Below are positions 18,891 through 28,765 of a stretch of DNA of 64,000 bases, in pieces. Position 1 is the first letter of the stretch; every line of letters starts with the position of its first letter. The notes under the pieces are model-generated. The model was not told the DNA's origin. It worked only from the letters and a program-made list of their open reading frames with translations, and searched no databases. Origin of the DNA: Paulinella micropora (Eukaryota; Cercozoa; Imbricatea; Euglyphida; Paulinellidae); the NCBI GenBank assembly GCA_019918135.1, contig WBZZ01005849.1, positions 301,501 through 365,500 of the forward strand. The letters run 5' to 3'. Made by a program: the position numbers and the translations under genes.

Positions 18891-20291
18891 CTAGCGCAAG
18901 CCGGAAAAGCTTGGACAATTAATAACCTCAATTTGGACCCGCTGAGCGGCTTGCCGCCCAGCTGGTTGCACTATGTCAGTGAGTGAAGAACAATTGTTAA
19001 AGGTCACGCTCGCACCCCCCGGCAAAGCGTCCGGTAGTGTAAACGTCTGTACACGCGTACACGAGTCAATTTCCAGCTTGAACTCGGTTGCCATGCTCGA
19101 GCCTGGCCTAGGCGACAGCTTAATCTCTGTGAAGTTCTCGCAGTTCTGGACACGGACTACCAAACAAGCTAGGCCTCTGGCCAAGGAACTAAGACTTAGC
19201 GTTCTCAAATTCTCGCTGTTGAGGTAGTGCAACTCCAGCTTTTTGCTCATTTTTCTCTGAAGCGAGATCTTAGCCTCCAGCGCGGAGTTGCTGTCGAACA
19301 AAAGTTTCAGGTTCTCCTTTGCACGGACCTCCAGCCCCGTGCCGAGCTGGCCAGAGTTGACAAGCGTCACCTCAATATTTGTTTTTTTCTGACTGACAGT
19401 ATAAATGCTTCGCAAGACGTGGCAGTCTTGAAACTCGATTTCGAACTCGGCGGGGATCGGCACGGTGCCACTGCGCGGAGTCGACTGCTTGAAGACAAAA
19501 TCTTCCAGCACCGAGCAGTGGTTCAATTTCAGTCGATTCTCTCCCCCCAGATCAAGGCTAGTGTTCCGGAAAGAAAGCTTCTTGGTCGGGAGCTGATTAA
19601 ATTCGATCTTTTTAAACCGAGGTAACCTCAGGGTAGCCCCGTGAAAACACAAGTCTCTACAGGGCAGCGCAGGCACAGGCAGGGGCCGTGCCTGTCCTGC
19701 GCTGGCAGGGGCCGCGCCGCCCCTGTCTGTGCACAGGGCAGCCCCTCCGGCAGCTTCGAGCAAAGAAAGGGCACCTATTAGAAAGGCCGTGACCACAGAG
19801 CTGCCCTTACCTGGTTTTTTCAGCCAGGTGCTGATCGTCTGCTCCGAAACCGCCACGGCCAAGGCCTTAGCTGACTGGCCTTGGCCGGCCTTGCCTTGCT
19901 CTTGGATGCAATGCCGCTCAAAATCTCGGCACTCTTCTGTCGAGCACTCTGTTGCGGGGAACCCTTGTGCCAGCCTCAGGATTTCGGCGTAGGGGCTAGC
20001 AGGTCTTGAACGCAATAACTGATAGGCCCCATAGCCCCGCCCGAAGCTCTTCAACATAAGCCAATCCCTGCGGGGGTTTGGGCTCGACTTAACCCCAGCG
20101 GTAGCAGCTTGAGCAGCGGGAGGGCGTTCCATGTAACGCTTGAGCTTTTTGACACACTCATCCTCTCGTCCGAGAACGTCAAGCTCCTGGCCTGAACTCA
20201 AAATCTCCTGCACGGAGCGTGCATGCTCTGGAAAAAGCACACGAAAGCGCTGAGCCACGTCAAGCAAAAGAAGATCGTCTCCGTTGTTCAT
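18891..20291 (-). CDS. Leucine-rich-repeat-like protein
   Basis: An ATG at 20291 gives 466 residues. From about residue 215 onward, repeating segments place a Leu/Ile/Phe strand before a C- or N-containing turn (LKLNHCSVLEDF, FEIEFQDCHVLRSI, LEIDSCTRVQTFTLP), as in irregular leucine-rich repeats. A hydrophobic stretch near residues 168-190 may be a membrane segment or buried helix. The gene at 23743-25309 is a broken relative with the same repeat style. The partner is unknown; such proteins usually bind other proteins. Confidence 0.7.
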   Translation of the reverse strand: MNNGDDLLLLDVAQRFRVLFPEHARSVQEILSSGQELDVLGREDECVKKLKRYMERPPAAQAATAGVKSSPNPRRDWLMLKSFGRGYGAYQLLRSRPASPYAEILRLAQGFPATECSTEECRDFERHCIQEQGKAGQGQSAKALAVAVSEQTISTWLKKPGKGSSVVTAFLIGALSLLEAAGGAALCTDRGGAAPASAGQARPLPVPALPCRDLCFHGATLRLPRFKKIEFNQLPTKKLSFRNTSLDLGGENRLKLNHCSVLEDFVFKQSTPRSGTVPIPAEFEIEFQDCHVLRSIYTVSQKKTNIEVTLVNSGQLGTGLEVRAKENLKLLFDSNSALEAKISLQRKMSKKLELHYLNSENLRTLSLSSLARGLACLVVRVQNCENFTEIKLSPRPGSSMATEFKLEIDSCTRVQTFTLPDALPGGASVTFNNCSSLTDIVQPAGRQAAQRVQIEVINCPSFSGLR

Positions 20292-20299
20292 TCGCCCTG

Positions 20300-20301
<2 letters not shown>

Positions 20302-20348
<47 letters not shown>
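20302..20348. repeat. CT microsatellite
   Basis: About 22 CT dinucleotides just upstream of the ATG at 20291 (minus strand, so GA in the leader). Downstream, a G10 run and an inverted pair (about 20390-20455, GAGAGAACGCAAGGGGGGA and its complement) form a long hairpin. Confidence 0.85.
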
Positions 20349-20351
<3 letters not shown>

Positions 20352-20610
20352 ATACTATACATCCGTGACAGGGGGGGGGGGAAAGGAGAGAGAACGCAAG
20401 GGGGGAGGGTGTGAGGAAGCGCTTTCCTGTCCCCCCTTGCGTTCTCTCCTTCCGCGCTATGGATCAGGCGCGACCTCATGACAAGACGTCGGGACTTGGT
20501 CCAAGAACAGGGTTGCTCGAAACAGTGGTATTTCATCGATTCCCAGAAACGACTGGATTAAAGCGCTAGAGTCCGAGTTTTTAATAAAAGGAATAATACT
20601 TTCTCGTGGG

Positions 20611-22023
20611 CTACAAGGGGAGCAGGGGGGCAGCATGCCCCCCGAGGCGAAGGAGGCTGGCGGCCACTCTTTGCTGTCGGACAGGAGCCGCCAGTAGAAA
20701 CTGTCTCTGGAAAGCCCCGAGGGCCAGCACCGCGCGGTTGCCACTGTCCGCCTCGCTCGACACGCCTACCACCGCAGACGCAAGCCTGGCCTCAGCTTCG
20801 CTGGCCAACAGACGGCAGAGCGTAGGGGCCTTCTTGCACACCGACGCCCCTAGGCTCCTGCAGGCATCCCTGTCGCACTCGGGGGTACCGAGGCAGCATG
20901 GAGACAGCCTCGTCGTGGCGCGGAAGCGGCCCTGGCCGCGGACCCCACGCTTCAAAAAGTCTTGCGTGCTGCTCTGCACACAGAAATGGCAGATCTGCGG
21001 GACGTACAGGCTTAACTCCACGCTTCGACAGTCCTCTGCACCAGCGCCCTCACCCTGGGGAGGAGAGAGCAGATGTTGCCACAATATGCGCATCAGCAGC
21101 TTCGCCTTGCCGTAGCTTGGCCTTTCCTCCTCGCGGAAACAAGCGGCTATCTCGCTGACAAATCCCCTCTGCGCTTCGGACTGGGGCTGGCCAGCCGGAG
21201 CAAACAACAGCTTCTCTAGGAACCAAGGGTCTGCTTGCTCTCCCGGCGACGTCTCCCGCGCCAGCCAGTCCCAGGCCCGTCGCATCCCTCTCTGCGCCAG
21301 ATCCTCCGCCAGGTTCACGTGCACTTCCAGCAGCTCCGCGTTGGATTGCACAGTATGGTAGATCTTAACGACTACGACCAGAAAGGCAGTGAGGTTCAGT
21401 TGGCAAGCCCCCCGCAGCGGGCCGTGCTGCGGAGACAGCAACACTCCCCGCTCCATACTCGTCGGGTCGTGCTGGAAGCTGACTCGGATGGGCTCTATGC
21501 AAGCAAGCCTGACCAGCAGCTCACACGTCTTAATGTCTAGGGCCAGCGGCGCAAACGCATTCTGCTGCTGCTCTGCGGTCCAGTCTTGGTGCGGCAAAAG
21601 CCCCAAGAAAAAGGCATTGTCCTCCGACGAAAGCGCGCCGGCCGGGCGCCGGCACGTGGCTGCCAACACCTGCGCCAACACTCGTGGTAGCAACTGGAAG
21701 CCTTGGCACAACGTCTTCATAGTCGTGGGGCTTATGGCGCAACACGTGACTTTCAGGCTCACACGCGAAAGCTTTTGCTCGACCTCCGGCTCCGACAATC
21801 TGGGACACAACCCGCGCCGCATTAGGTCCGTCCTGGTCGTGTGATCTCTGAGATACAATTTGTCGTTGTCACCATAGCGGTTGTTCTGCGCCTCTGTCAG
21901 CACAGCCAGCTGAGCTAACCCACCCAAGTCCACCGGCTCATAAGCCTGCCCAGGCCCAAACGCCGCCGGGCTCTTACTCACCTTCTTTTTCTTCTTGCGG
22001 TTGTGCCGTCCACCTCTTCTCAT
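20611..22023 (-). CDS. Hypothetical 470-residue protein
   Basis: An ATG at 22023 starts with a basic, Lys-rich N-terminus (RHNRKKKKKVSK) that could act as a nuclear localisation signal. The rest is Leu- and Cys-rich, with no recognised motif. Near the C-terminus a palindromic tract (GGGGGG.CATGCCCCCC, about 20624-20643) encodes the last residues. This resembles part of the composite module elsewhere and may have replaced the original C-terminus. The frame is otherwise intact over 1.4 kb. Confidence 0.65.
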   Translation of the reverse strand: MRRGGRHNRKKKKKVSKSPAAFGPGQAYEPVDLGGLAQLAVLTEAQNNRYGDNDKLYLRDHTTRTDLMRRGLCPRLSEPEVEQKLSRVSLKVTCCAISPTTMKTLCQGFQLLPRVLAQVLAATCRRPAGALSSEDNAFFLGLLPHQDWTAEQQQNAFAPLALDIKTCELLVRLACIEPIRVSFQHDPTSMERGVLLSPQHGPLRGACQLNLTAFLVVVVKIYHTVQSNAELLEVHVNLAEDLAQRGMRRAWDWLARETSPGEQADPWFLEKLLFAPAGQPQSEAQRGFVSEIAACFREEERPSYGKAKLLMRILWQHLLSPPQGEGAGAEDCRSVELSLYVPQICHFCVQSSTQDFLKRGVRGQGRFRATTRLSPCCLGTPECDRDACRSLGASVCKKAPTLCRLLASEAEARLASAVVGVSSEADSGNRAVLALGAFQRQFLLAAPVRQQRVAASLLRLGGHAAPLLPL

Positions 22024-22362
22024 TTAGAGCACTTGGCCACACAACTCTCAAATCTCTCTTTCTTTTTTCGCTAGGAGTTTCTAGTTCTAGCCACCATCAC
22101 TCACTAAAACTAGTGCGCAAAAAAGAAGAAAACAAAGGGGGGGGGCGCCCCCCCCCCTTCCACAGAATACTGCGCGTGCGACCGGCAGCGGCGACACAAA
22201 AGCAAACAAAGTCCAGAAGATCACTCACTCAGCCTGAAAACAATACCTCGCCAATACTTTCCCTTTTTCCTTCCCCAGCCCGCTGCTAGAACTCACGCGG
22301 ATAGCTCTCATAAACCTTGTTATGCCCCGTTCCCTGCTTCTGACTATATAAGATTAAATAAA
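22024..22362. other. Divergent intergenic promoter region
   Basis: Separates the minus-strand gene starting at 22023 from the plus-strand gene at 22363. It holds a G-run/CGC/C-run palindrome at about 22137-22158 and a TATA box at about 22344-22350 (CTATATAAG), 13-19 bases before the plus-strand ATG. No coding signal. Confidence 0.6.
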
Positions 22363-23622
22363 ATGAGTCCGCCGGGTCTTGTGTACACCACGCTGGCTAG
22401 CATTACCATCCTTGTCGCTCTATCACTGGCCCTGCTGGCAGTTGCCGGGCAGCAAGAACAGTTGCTGCATCCCAGCGATCCTGACTGGGATGATGCAGTG
22501 CCGGCCAGCAGGGCCAGGGCTATGGGAATTGTAGCGTTGGCTTGGACGACAGTGTCAGCATTTGGATGGTCATTCGCCTATTTCTCGTACGTGAAAGCTC
22601 TACCTCCTTCTGAAAGGTCACCCAAAAAGCTGCTCTGGGTTATCCCACATCAAAACCGACTCTTGTCCCTCTTTGCTTGGTGTTGTTTTGGCCTGGTCTG
22701 GGGGTTGACTATGTGTATGGAGTCCTTGGTGGAATTGGGTGGCAAGCGGCCTGGCGTGGGGGCCTCGGCCGCTTGCCAACCTTTACTAGGCCTGGCGTGG
22801 GGCCTCGCGTCAGTGTCGTTGTTTTTCACGGAGCAGTTAACCATCTGTATTAACCATCTAGCGCACAAGCCGTTTGACTTTCCACACTTGAAATTCATCC
22901 AAAAAGTCGTGTATTGTCACATTGGCGGCAAACCACCGGTACATATACAATGGTGGTTTAATTTCTTCTCGTATTTCACCAGAATCATGTTTTTGCTGGG
23001 ATTGCCGGCAGTGGTGTTGGGCGGGTACTTCGTTTTGAACCAGGATCCTAAGCAGCCGCCGCCGGAAACTGGCAGCAGCATCTGTTACGCACAAGATCGA
23101 ACCACTCAAATCTGGCTTCGTCGTGTTTGGGCTTTGGGTACGTTTCTTCCTACCGCCGTCCTAGCTTTTGTCTTCTTGGCTCAGCTCGCTGTGATAGTAA
23201 CATTTGCCTCAGCTGGCGGCGCCGCACAGCTGAGGCAAAATGTACCAGATGATTCTATTGCAAAAACATACGAGAACATTGTTCTGCGTCCTGTACTTCA
23301 TACGTGGCCCTTACGTGTGCTCATTGGAGTTTTGTACCAAGTATTAAGCCTCGGGTGGGTAGTCTTGGCAGAATTTCAGCCCTGCCAAGAACCAGCCCGG
23401 TTGAAAACCTCGAGCTGGAATTTCGGCCTGGACGCCTTGACCCTGTGCACGCTAGTATTTCTAACTTTGCTGCAGTGGTATTGCGTGCCTGCCAATAAGT
23501 TCTATACACGTCGTCCGCAAGCTGATGCTGCGACACAGGCCGACACCACACGTCGTCAACCCGTTATGTTCAGAGCAAGCTTCAAACAACCGAGTTTTGT
23601 ATTAGGAGACCCCGAACTCTAA
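22363..23622 (+). CDS. Polytopic membrane protein, about eight helices
   Basis: An ATG at 22363 gives 419 residues. Hydrophobic segments are near residues 7-28 (possible signal anchor), 54-77, 102-121, 141-165, 206-228, 252-280, 320-340 and 355-375. The loops contain conserved-looking WWFNFFSYF and a His-rich stretch near 165-200. There are no transporter or receptor signatures that I recognise. The TATA box and very short leader match other genes here. An imperfect hairpin (12-base arms, 23204-23237) lies within the coding sequence. An envelope or cell-membrane role is possible. Confidence 0.75.
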   Translation: MSPPGLVYTTLASITILVALSLALLAVAGQQEQLLHPSDPDWDDAVPASRARAMGIVALAWTTVSAFGWSFAYFSYVKALPPSERSPKKLLWVIPHQNRLLSLFAWCCFGLVWGLTMCMESLVELGGKRPGVGASAACQPLLGLAWGLASVSLFFTEQLTICINHLAHKPFDFPHLKFIQKVVYCHIGGKPPVHIQWWFNFFSYFTRIMFLLGLPAVVLGGYFVLNQDPKQPPPETGSSICYAQDRTTQIWLRRVWALGTFLPTAVLAFVFLAQLAVIVTFASAGGAAQLRQNVPDDSIAKTYENIVLRPVLHTWPLRVLIGVLYQVLSLGWVVLAEFQPCQEPARLKTSSWNFGLDALTLCTLVFLTLLQWYCVPANKFYTRRPQADAATQADTTRRQPVMFRASFKQPSFVLGDPEL

Positions 23623-23659
23623 GGGAATACTCCGAGACGCTGTAGGCCTCGCTCTGATC

Positions 23660-23700
23660 GGGACGTGGCACAACAAGTAAGACAATGTCGGGTTTTTAAT
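23660..23700. repeat. 3'-flank repeat shared with 25969-26037
   Basis: GGACGTGGCAC-ACAAGTAAGACAATG-CGGGTTTT is found here and at 25969-26006. Both copies also have ACTTTCTCGACACAA about 25 bases later. Each sits just past the stop codon of a minus-strand gene (23743 and 26039), so two unrelated genes share their 3' flank. Confidence 0.85.
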
Positions 23701-23742
23701 TATTAAAAAAAAGTATACTTTCTCGACACAATCACACAACGC

Positions 23743-25309
23743 TCACCAGAGCTGGGGCCAAAGCACATCCAATCTCTCGCACCATTTTGTGGGGCCGGAC
23801 GACATCTCGGGTAGGTGTAGTTCAGGCAGGTGAGTGCACTGTGAAAAGTCCAGGGTAAACTTTCCGCGGCACCTAAAGCCTGGCGGTACGGTAAAGCTCC
23901 GCAGATTGGGGCACTGTACGACGATCACCCTGAGCTCGTTGATATCCCAGCCTTGGGGCATGGAGAGATCCTGCAAGAGCGGCAGGTTTCGGAAGAAAAG
24001 TTTGGCCCCGACGCACCTGATGTTTTTAGGTAGGTGAATAGTCTCGAGATTGGCACAATGGCAGGCTGTTAGCTGTAGCAACCGGGAGACCCGCCAAGTG
24101 GCGCTTTCGAACCAGAGATTGAGACGGCTCGTGCAACCCCCGTCCGCCAACGACGACAACGCGGGACCAGCGGGGAGGACGACGAGGTTATCTGCTGCTT
24201 CGACGCTTGCGGGGAGGACGAGGCTATCCCCGCAAGCTTCAACGCTTGCGGGGAGGACTAGCTCGCGGAGTTCAGGTAATGCTTTGAAAACGAGGTTCGC
24301 TCCTTGGCAGCGCAGTCTGGCGGGTAATTCGACGGTGGCCAGCTGGCGGCAGTCGCTGAATTCCCAGCGATTGCCGCCGTGGACGAGCTGCGAGGGCAAG
24401 CTGACATGCTCTAGGCTAGAGCAGCTTTGTATTTTTAGGTCCACGTGCCGGCGGCGTAGATATCCAGCCCTTGACCAAGCCTGCCCGATCTGCTAAGCTG
24501 CAGGACTGCCGGGCGTAGCGCCGGGTCGACAGTGGTTCGGATTAGCGCCGCACTTGCATCGACCTTCTGCAGGCTTGAACACGAGTCCACCTCCAGAGTA
24601 AGACCGTCCGAGATTGCACCCTCTTCGTAGACGGGGCTTTGACTGAAAACAAACCGTTTGAGCTCCTCACATCCGAACAACTTAATCGCGTTCTGCTCCA
24701 GCTTTAGGTTGTGCAAGCACAGGTGCTTGATGCTCGGGTAATCAGAGCCTTTAACAAAAGGAAAGTAGTCCCCATTCTTCGTGGTTAAGATCGTGTGCTT
24801 GTTCTCGCGGGACACGTCGTCTCCTGACAGGGCCATACCCAGCCAAGGCTGGGCCTGGCTGGGCCGCCCCCAGCCAAGCCCGTACGCAATACATAAGAAA
24901 CTAGCGCTGCCACAGCCTGCCAAATAATCGCGCTTTGTCGTAATGCAATTTTCGGGGACCGGCAGAGGGCTCGGCAATGTATTTTGCCGTCCTTGGCAAT
25001 CTGGCGGACAAGTTGCGCCTGTTTACTCTCTAAGAATTCTGCTGATAATTGTCTGTCTTTACTAAAGCAAAGCAGCATGCTAGCCATCAACGCAGCCCCC
25101 CTTTGGGTGCCTAGCTGTCTTGCCGGGTAGTTGTGGGTTGTTGCATACAGCAACGCTTCGTCTGCTGGTGCAAGGTAGTCGGAAATTAGCTGTCCGCTAA
25201 GCTCTTTCGGGAGATCAAAAATGGCGTGCGGCATTCTTTTTTTCTCCAAATCTTTCCTGTCGTCAACTTCTAGCAGGGCCTCGATGAAGTTTTTTTTTTC
25301 TTGTTCCAC
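23743..25309 (-). pseudogene. Leucine-rich-repeat-like gene in three frames
   Basis: Coding signal starts near 25309 (GTG) or at the ATG at 25234 and ends at 23743. The N-terminus has IFDLPKELSGQLISDYL, which resembles an F-box-like or short helical domain. The rest shows the same irregular repeats as the 18891-20291 protein (LKIQSCSSLEHVSLP, LQLTACHCANLETIHLP). The frame shifts around 24830-24880 and again near 24445-24460; one extra base at each would rejoin it, giving about 520 residues. The first shift is next to a palindromic tract (CAGCCAAGGCTGGGCCTGG). A small perfect duplication (GGGGAGGACGAGGCTATC-like units, about 24175-24260) lies in the repeats. Confidence 0.6.
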
Positions 25310-25528
25310 TCCTCCGTATATATTCCCGCGGGAAAAGGCTGTGCGCCGGTTTTTGTTTTTTGTGGTTGTTTGTGCTTATGATAAATTGTGCGTAACTCCC
25401 GCCCTCTTCCCCCGGTCACGTGGCCACAGCTTTTTTTTGCGCGCGTGCGTGGGGGGTACCTCCCCCCCCCATTTTTTTTTGTTCTGTTTCTTTTTTCTTT
25501 CTTGAGTGTCAGACAAGCAAGTGTACAA

Positions 25529-25711
25529 TCAATCAGGGTGTTGTGCAGGGCAAGTCAAACAAGCAAAGGGTCCCTCCCCACAAGCTGCGACGCAACCGCT
25601 TGCCCTCGACGGGACATACTCTGTTACCAAACGCGCAATGTCCCGCGGCAGGGCTACCTCTGCTAAAAGGCGTCGGCGGCGGTTTGGGTTTGCCGGAGGA
25701 ATGTTTTGCAA
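25529..25711 (-). pseudogene. Possible F-box-like fragment
   Basis: The minus strand reads ALPRDIARLVTEYVP, similar in spacing to FDLPKELSGQLISDYL at the start of the broken gene at 23743-25309. Only about 60 codons are open and no repeat region follows. The surrounding gap (25310-26038) holds C and T runs (25457-25500, 25769-25784) and the 3'-flank repeat, and otherwise nothing I can call. Confidence 0.3.
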
Positions 25712-26038
25712 GCCACGCAGTCCACCAGGCTCCCTCTATCAGCATTGTGGCGCGGAATTTGTAAGAACCCCCCCCCCCCCCCTCCTGCCGCCACACCAGT
25801 CAGTGACGGGGGGGTCGCGCGCTCTCTTCCGTCCGCGTGCGGAGGTAGCCCTTGGCTCTAGATCAGCGCTGCCCATTAACAGTTCCCAGAGATGGCGTGC
25901 TCTCATACAATTGCTCTTGAAAGGCAAATTGTGTTGGTCCGTCTCTCTCCTATGAACTTGTCCCCCCCCCGGACGTGGCACGACAAGTAAGACAATGCCG
26001 GGTTTTATTTAAACAAATTATAACTTTCTCGACACAAG

Positions 26039-27511
26039 CTAAGCTTTGGGGCCAAGCCCTTCTGCACCGACGCGAAACTCGTGCACCCGCCCATCCTCAT
26101 ATCCGCTGACAAAAAGCCTGTCGCCGTGCGCCGCCAGTGCGGGAGTGGTCCGGAGCCCGGAGGCCGCGTCCCGGCAGACCTGAACCAAGCGGCCCTCGGG
26201 CGTGAAGGCTTGGATACGAGGTTTACCAGGCGAGTCGCTCACAAAGACCAGGCCCTGACAGCACGCCACTGCCAGCGGTTGGTTCAACGTGCCCGAGGCT
26301 TGCACCTGCCGCCCCCACTGCGTCACCAATGTCCCGTTGGGAAAGAAGACCTGCACTCGGTGATTCAGGGTGTCGGCTACCAAGACCCAAGCCTTGCTCT
26401 GACAATAGGCTAGCCCGCCGGGACTGTTGAACTCTCCGGGCGCAGCACCCGTTCGGCCCCATTCCTGGACCCATTCACCCGATGTCCGTTCGTCGCCTTC
26501 GGGGCGCCAGGCCCGCACACAGTTGTGTTGGCGGTCGGTCACAAAGACGAGGTCGTCTGACGCACACAGCCCGTAAGGCGCGCCCAGCCCCCCTCCGAAC
26601 GCGACTCGCACGGGCATGCTCTGTCGGGCTAGAGCCCACATTACAACCACGCCGCACACCGTAGGGCCTGTCAAGTACAGGCGTCCTTTGCAATGGGCCA
26701 CACCAGTGACCCCCCTCATCTAGCCAAAGGCCGCGCCGGCGCACTGCTTGTCATTGCTTGTATCAAAACTGTACAGAAGATATTCTGTGGCGCTTTCCTT
26801 GTTGACGTACAGCACACCGCCTGTGGAGGCGCAGAGTGCACCGGCGGGGCCACTTCGGGGCAGGGCGTAGGTGGCAGTAGCCGCCTCCACGCGCTTGTCT
26901 CCAACCTTGGCTACCTTGGTTTGGGAACGGGTGGTGAGCCTGGGCTCCTGCAGTGGGCACCACAGCAGTGCGCCGGGTGAGAACAGCGCAGGTACTCGCA
27001 CGATCAGGCCAGGCGGGAGCTGGAAGCTGGCTGTCCGAGCGGTTTCCGTGTACTGGACCTCGAGCTCTGGCCGTTCCAGGCGTGCTATCTGTCTGGTATG
27101 GTTACCAATGATCTGGTTCAGCCTCAACAACTCCTCGCCCGAATCCTGCCCAGGCCAGTCCTCGTCCTCCATAGGGTCCTGCCGAAGCTTGAGCTGCAGT
27201 CGCTGTAAGTCTTCTTGCGCAAGCGCCAGGTCCTGGTGACGCTTCTCAAGTTCGTGACTTCGAGCGTCCTGGACGAGCTGCGTTTGCGAGCTCAAGTCAT
27301 CCAAAAGTACCGTGTACTGCACACGCAGCGACCCGTCGGCCTCGAGCGTTGCCACCAGCGTTTTGCCCTGCAACACAAACGTGTGCTCTTTAGTGCAGGG
27401 GATGGTGGCCAAAACGCTGAGGTCCAGGGCGGAAAGCAGTTCGCCCCTGGTGCATTCCTTATCGTCCTGGCGTGCTGTCGGGTCCACTGCCTTCTTTTTC
27501 TCTTTCGGCAT
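26039..27511 (-). pseudogene. NHL-repeat protein with coiled coil, one in-frame TAG
   Basis: An ATG at 27511 begins a Lys-rich N-terminus, then a coiled-coil stretch near residues 85-120 (LEKRHQDLALAQEDLQRLQ). The frame meets TAG at 26720-26722 followed immediately by ATG, then continues in the same frame to 26039. The downstream part has NHL beta-propeller repeats (APYGLCASDDLVFVTDRQHN, FNSPGGLAYCQ, VADTLNHRVQVF). The arrangement of coiled coil then NHL resembles TRIM-NHL proteins without the RING. Either one 490-residue gene with a nonsense codon or two abutting ORFs; same-frame continuity favours the former. Confidence 0.65.
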
Positions 27512-27571
27512 GAAACAAACAGGCAACAGTGCAAAGAAAAAAAGTTTTTTAAATTAAAATACAATCTGAAT

Positions 27572-27665
27572 TTAGCGTCCAGAGCAATCCGCCCCAAAAA
27601 ATCAGCGGGGCTCACCCCTTAGCGTCCAGAGCAATCCGCCCCAAAAAATCAGCGGGGCTCACCCC
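27572..27665. repeat. 47-bp tandem repeat over a stop codon
   Basis: Two perfect units start at 27572 and 27619 (each begins TTAGCGTCCAGAGCAATC). The TGA stop of the minus-strand helicase fragment at 27659 lies inside the second unit. Confidence 0.9.
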
Positions 27666-28341
27666 TCAAAATAAAGAAGAGTTTTTATAACTTCCTCGGT
27701 CTTTCTGCCAAGAAAGGGGTCCCAGCAAATTATCGCCTGCGAGGCACGCAGCACGCGCTCGAAAGCATTCCTGTTCTGATCCCACCGCGGGTGTCGAACA
27801 CACTCATCCATAAACATGCTGCTGAGCAATTCTTCGCTCTCGTTCAAAACTACCAGCTGGAAGGGGGCAACGTCCCCCCCCCCAGCAGCTGGTGCAGATT
27901 GTTAATCTCTGAGCAAAGCTTGTCACTCCGCCTCGTTGCCGCTCCGCACTTGTCCACCTGCACGCGGTGGGGCTCCAGGTGTTTCCGTAGGCGGGCATAC
28001 ATCACCTTCCCCGTCCGCCCCGAGCTGATTACGAGGACGCGCAGGGGCGCTTTAAACAGCCCCTGCAGCGCCCGCCGCTCCTTGACGCTGTAGGCCGCCC
28101 GGACCGCCTCGCAATCGACACCCTGCAGAGCTAAAATCAGGTTCGCCAGCGCATACTTCTTCCCCGTGCCCCAGGCGCTGCGCACAAACGACAGTCGTGT
28201 GGCCTTGCTCAGCAAGTAAGGCTTCACGTAGCGATCGTTGCCGCTGGTGAAGGACGGGATCTTCAACTCCTCCTCCTCTTGCACCTCCTCTTGCCCCTGC
28301 TCGCGCGCGCGTGGGACAGAATCTCTGGCACCGCTGCTCAT
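27659..28341 (-). pseudogene. Degenerate UL9-like helicase, helicase N-half only
   Basis: An ATG at 28341 leads into YVKPYLLSKATRLSFVRSAW, aligned with the ATPase start of the primase-helicase at 28766. Walker A is altered (GTGKK in place of GCGKT). After a frame change at the C10 run 27874-27883 (one extra base restores it), motif II reads LNESE where the intact gene has LDESE. The following segment (ASQAIICWDPFLGRKTEEVIKTLL) matches ALDAFLSQKSVQVLQTLL. It ends there, with no primase and no second helicase lobe. Both ATPase residues are changed, so even repaired it would probably lack ATPase activity. Confidence 0.65.
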
Positions 28342-28765
28342 TTTCCTCGCTTTTCTGAAAACGTCCCCTGCGACACGCAAGGGAGCCGCCGTGTGTGGCG
28401 TGGGGGGAAAGGTTGTGTGGGGGGGGGGGGGCGCCCCCCCCCGCCCCTCTCGCCCACCCGCCCTCTCACGCAAAACTGTCTCCCCTCCCCTTTCCCTCTC
28501 CCGCTCCCCTCCCTTCCCCCCTCTCTCGTCCCTCCCCAATTCGCTCGCGGGAAAGCTGGGAGAGTTGGGGCGGGGGGGGGGGGGTGCGTGGGAGGGAGGG
28601 GAGGCGCACGTAAGGAGGGGGGGTGCCTTACGGCTTATACATAACTAGCACAAAAAAAAACCACAGAAAAAGGACGTGAGCTTTCTGCCACGAGGCGTAC
28701 CGACACGAAGCGAGGGGTGCGGACGCGCGCACACGTGAGGGAGAGAACAGCTCCCCCCCCCCCCC
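28342..28765. other. Divergent intergenic region, G/C runs
   Basis: Lies between the degenerate helicase and the intact primase-helicase. It holds a G12/CGC/C9-like palindrome (28419-28443), long C/T-rich then G-rich tracts (28444-28622), a TATA-like element near 28636-28646, and a C13 run just before the ATG at 28766. No gene seen. Confidence 0.6.
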
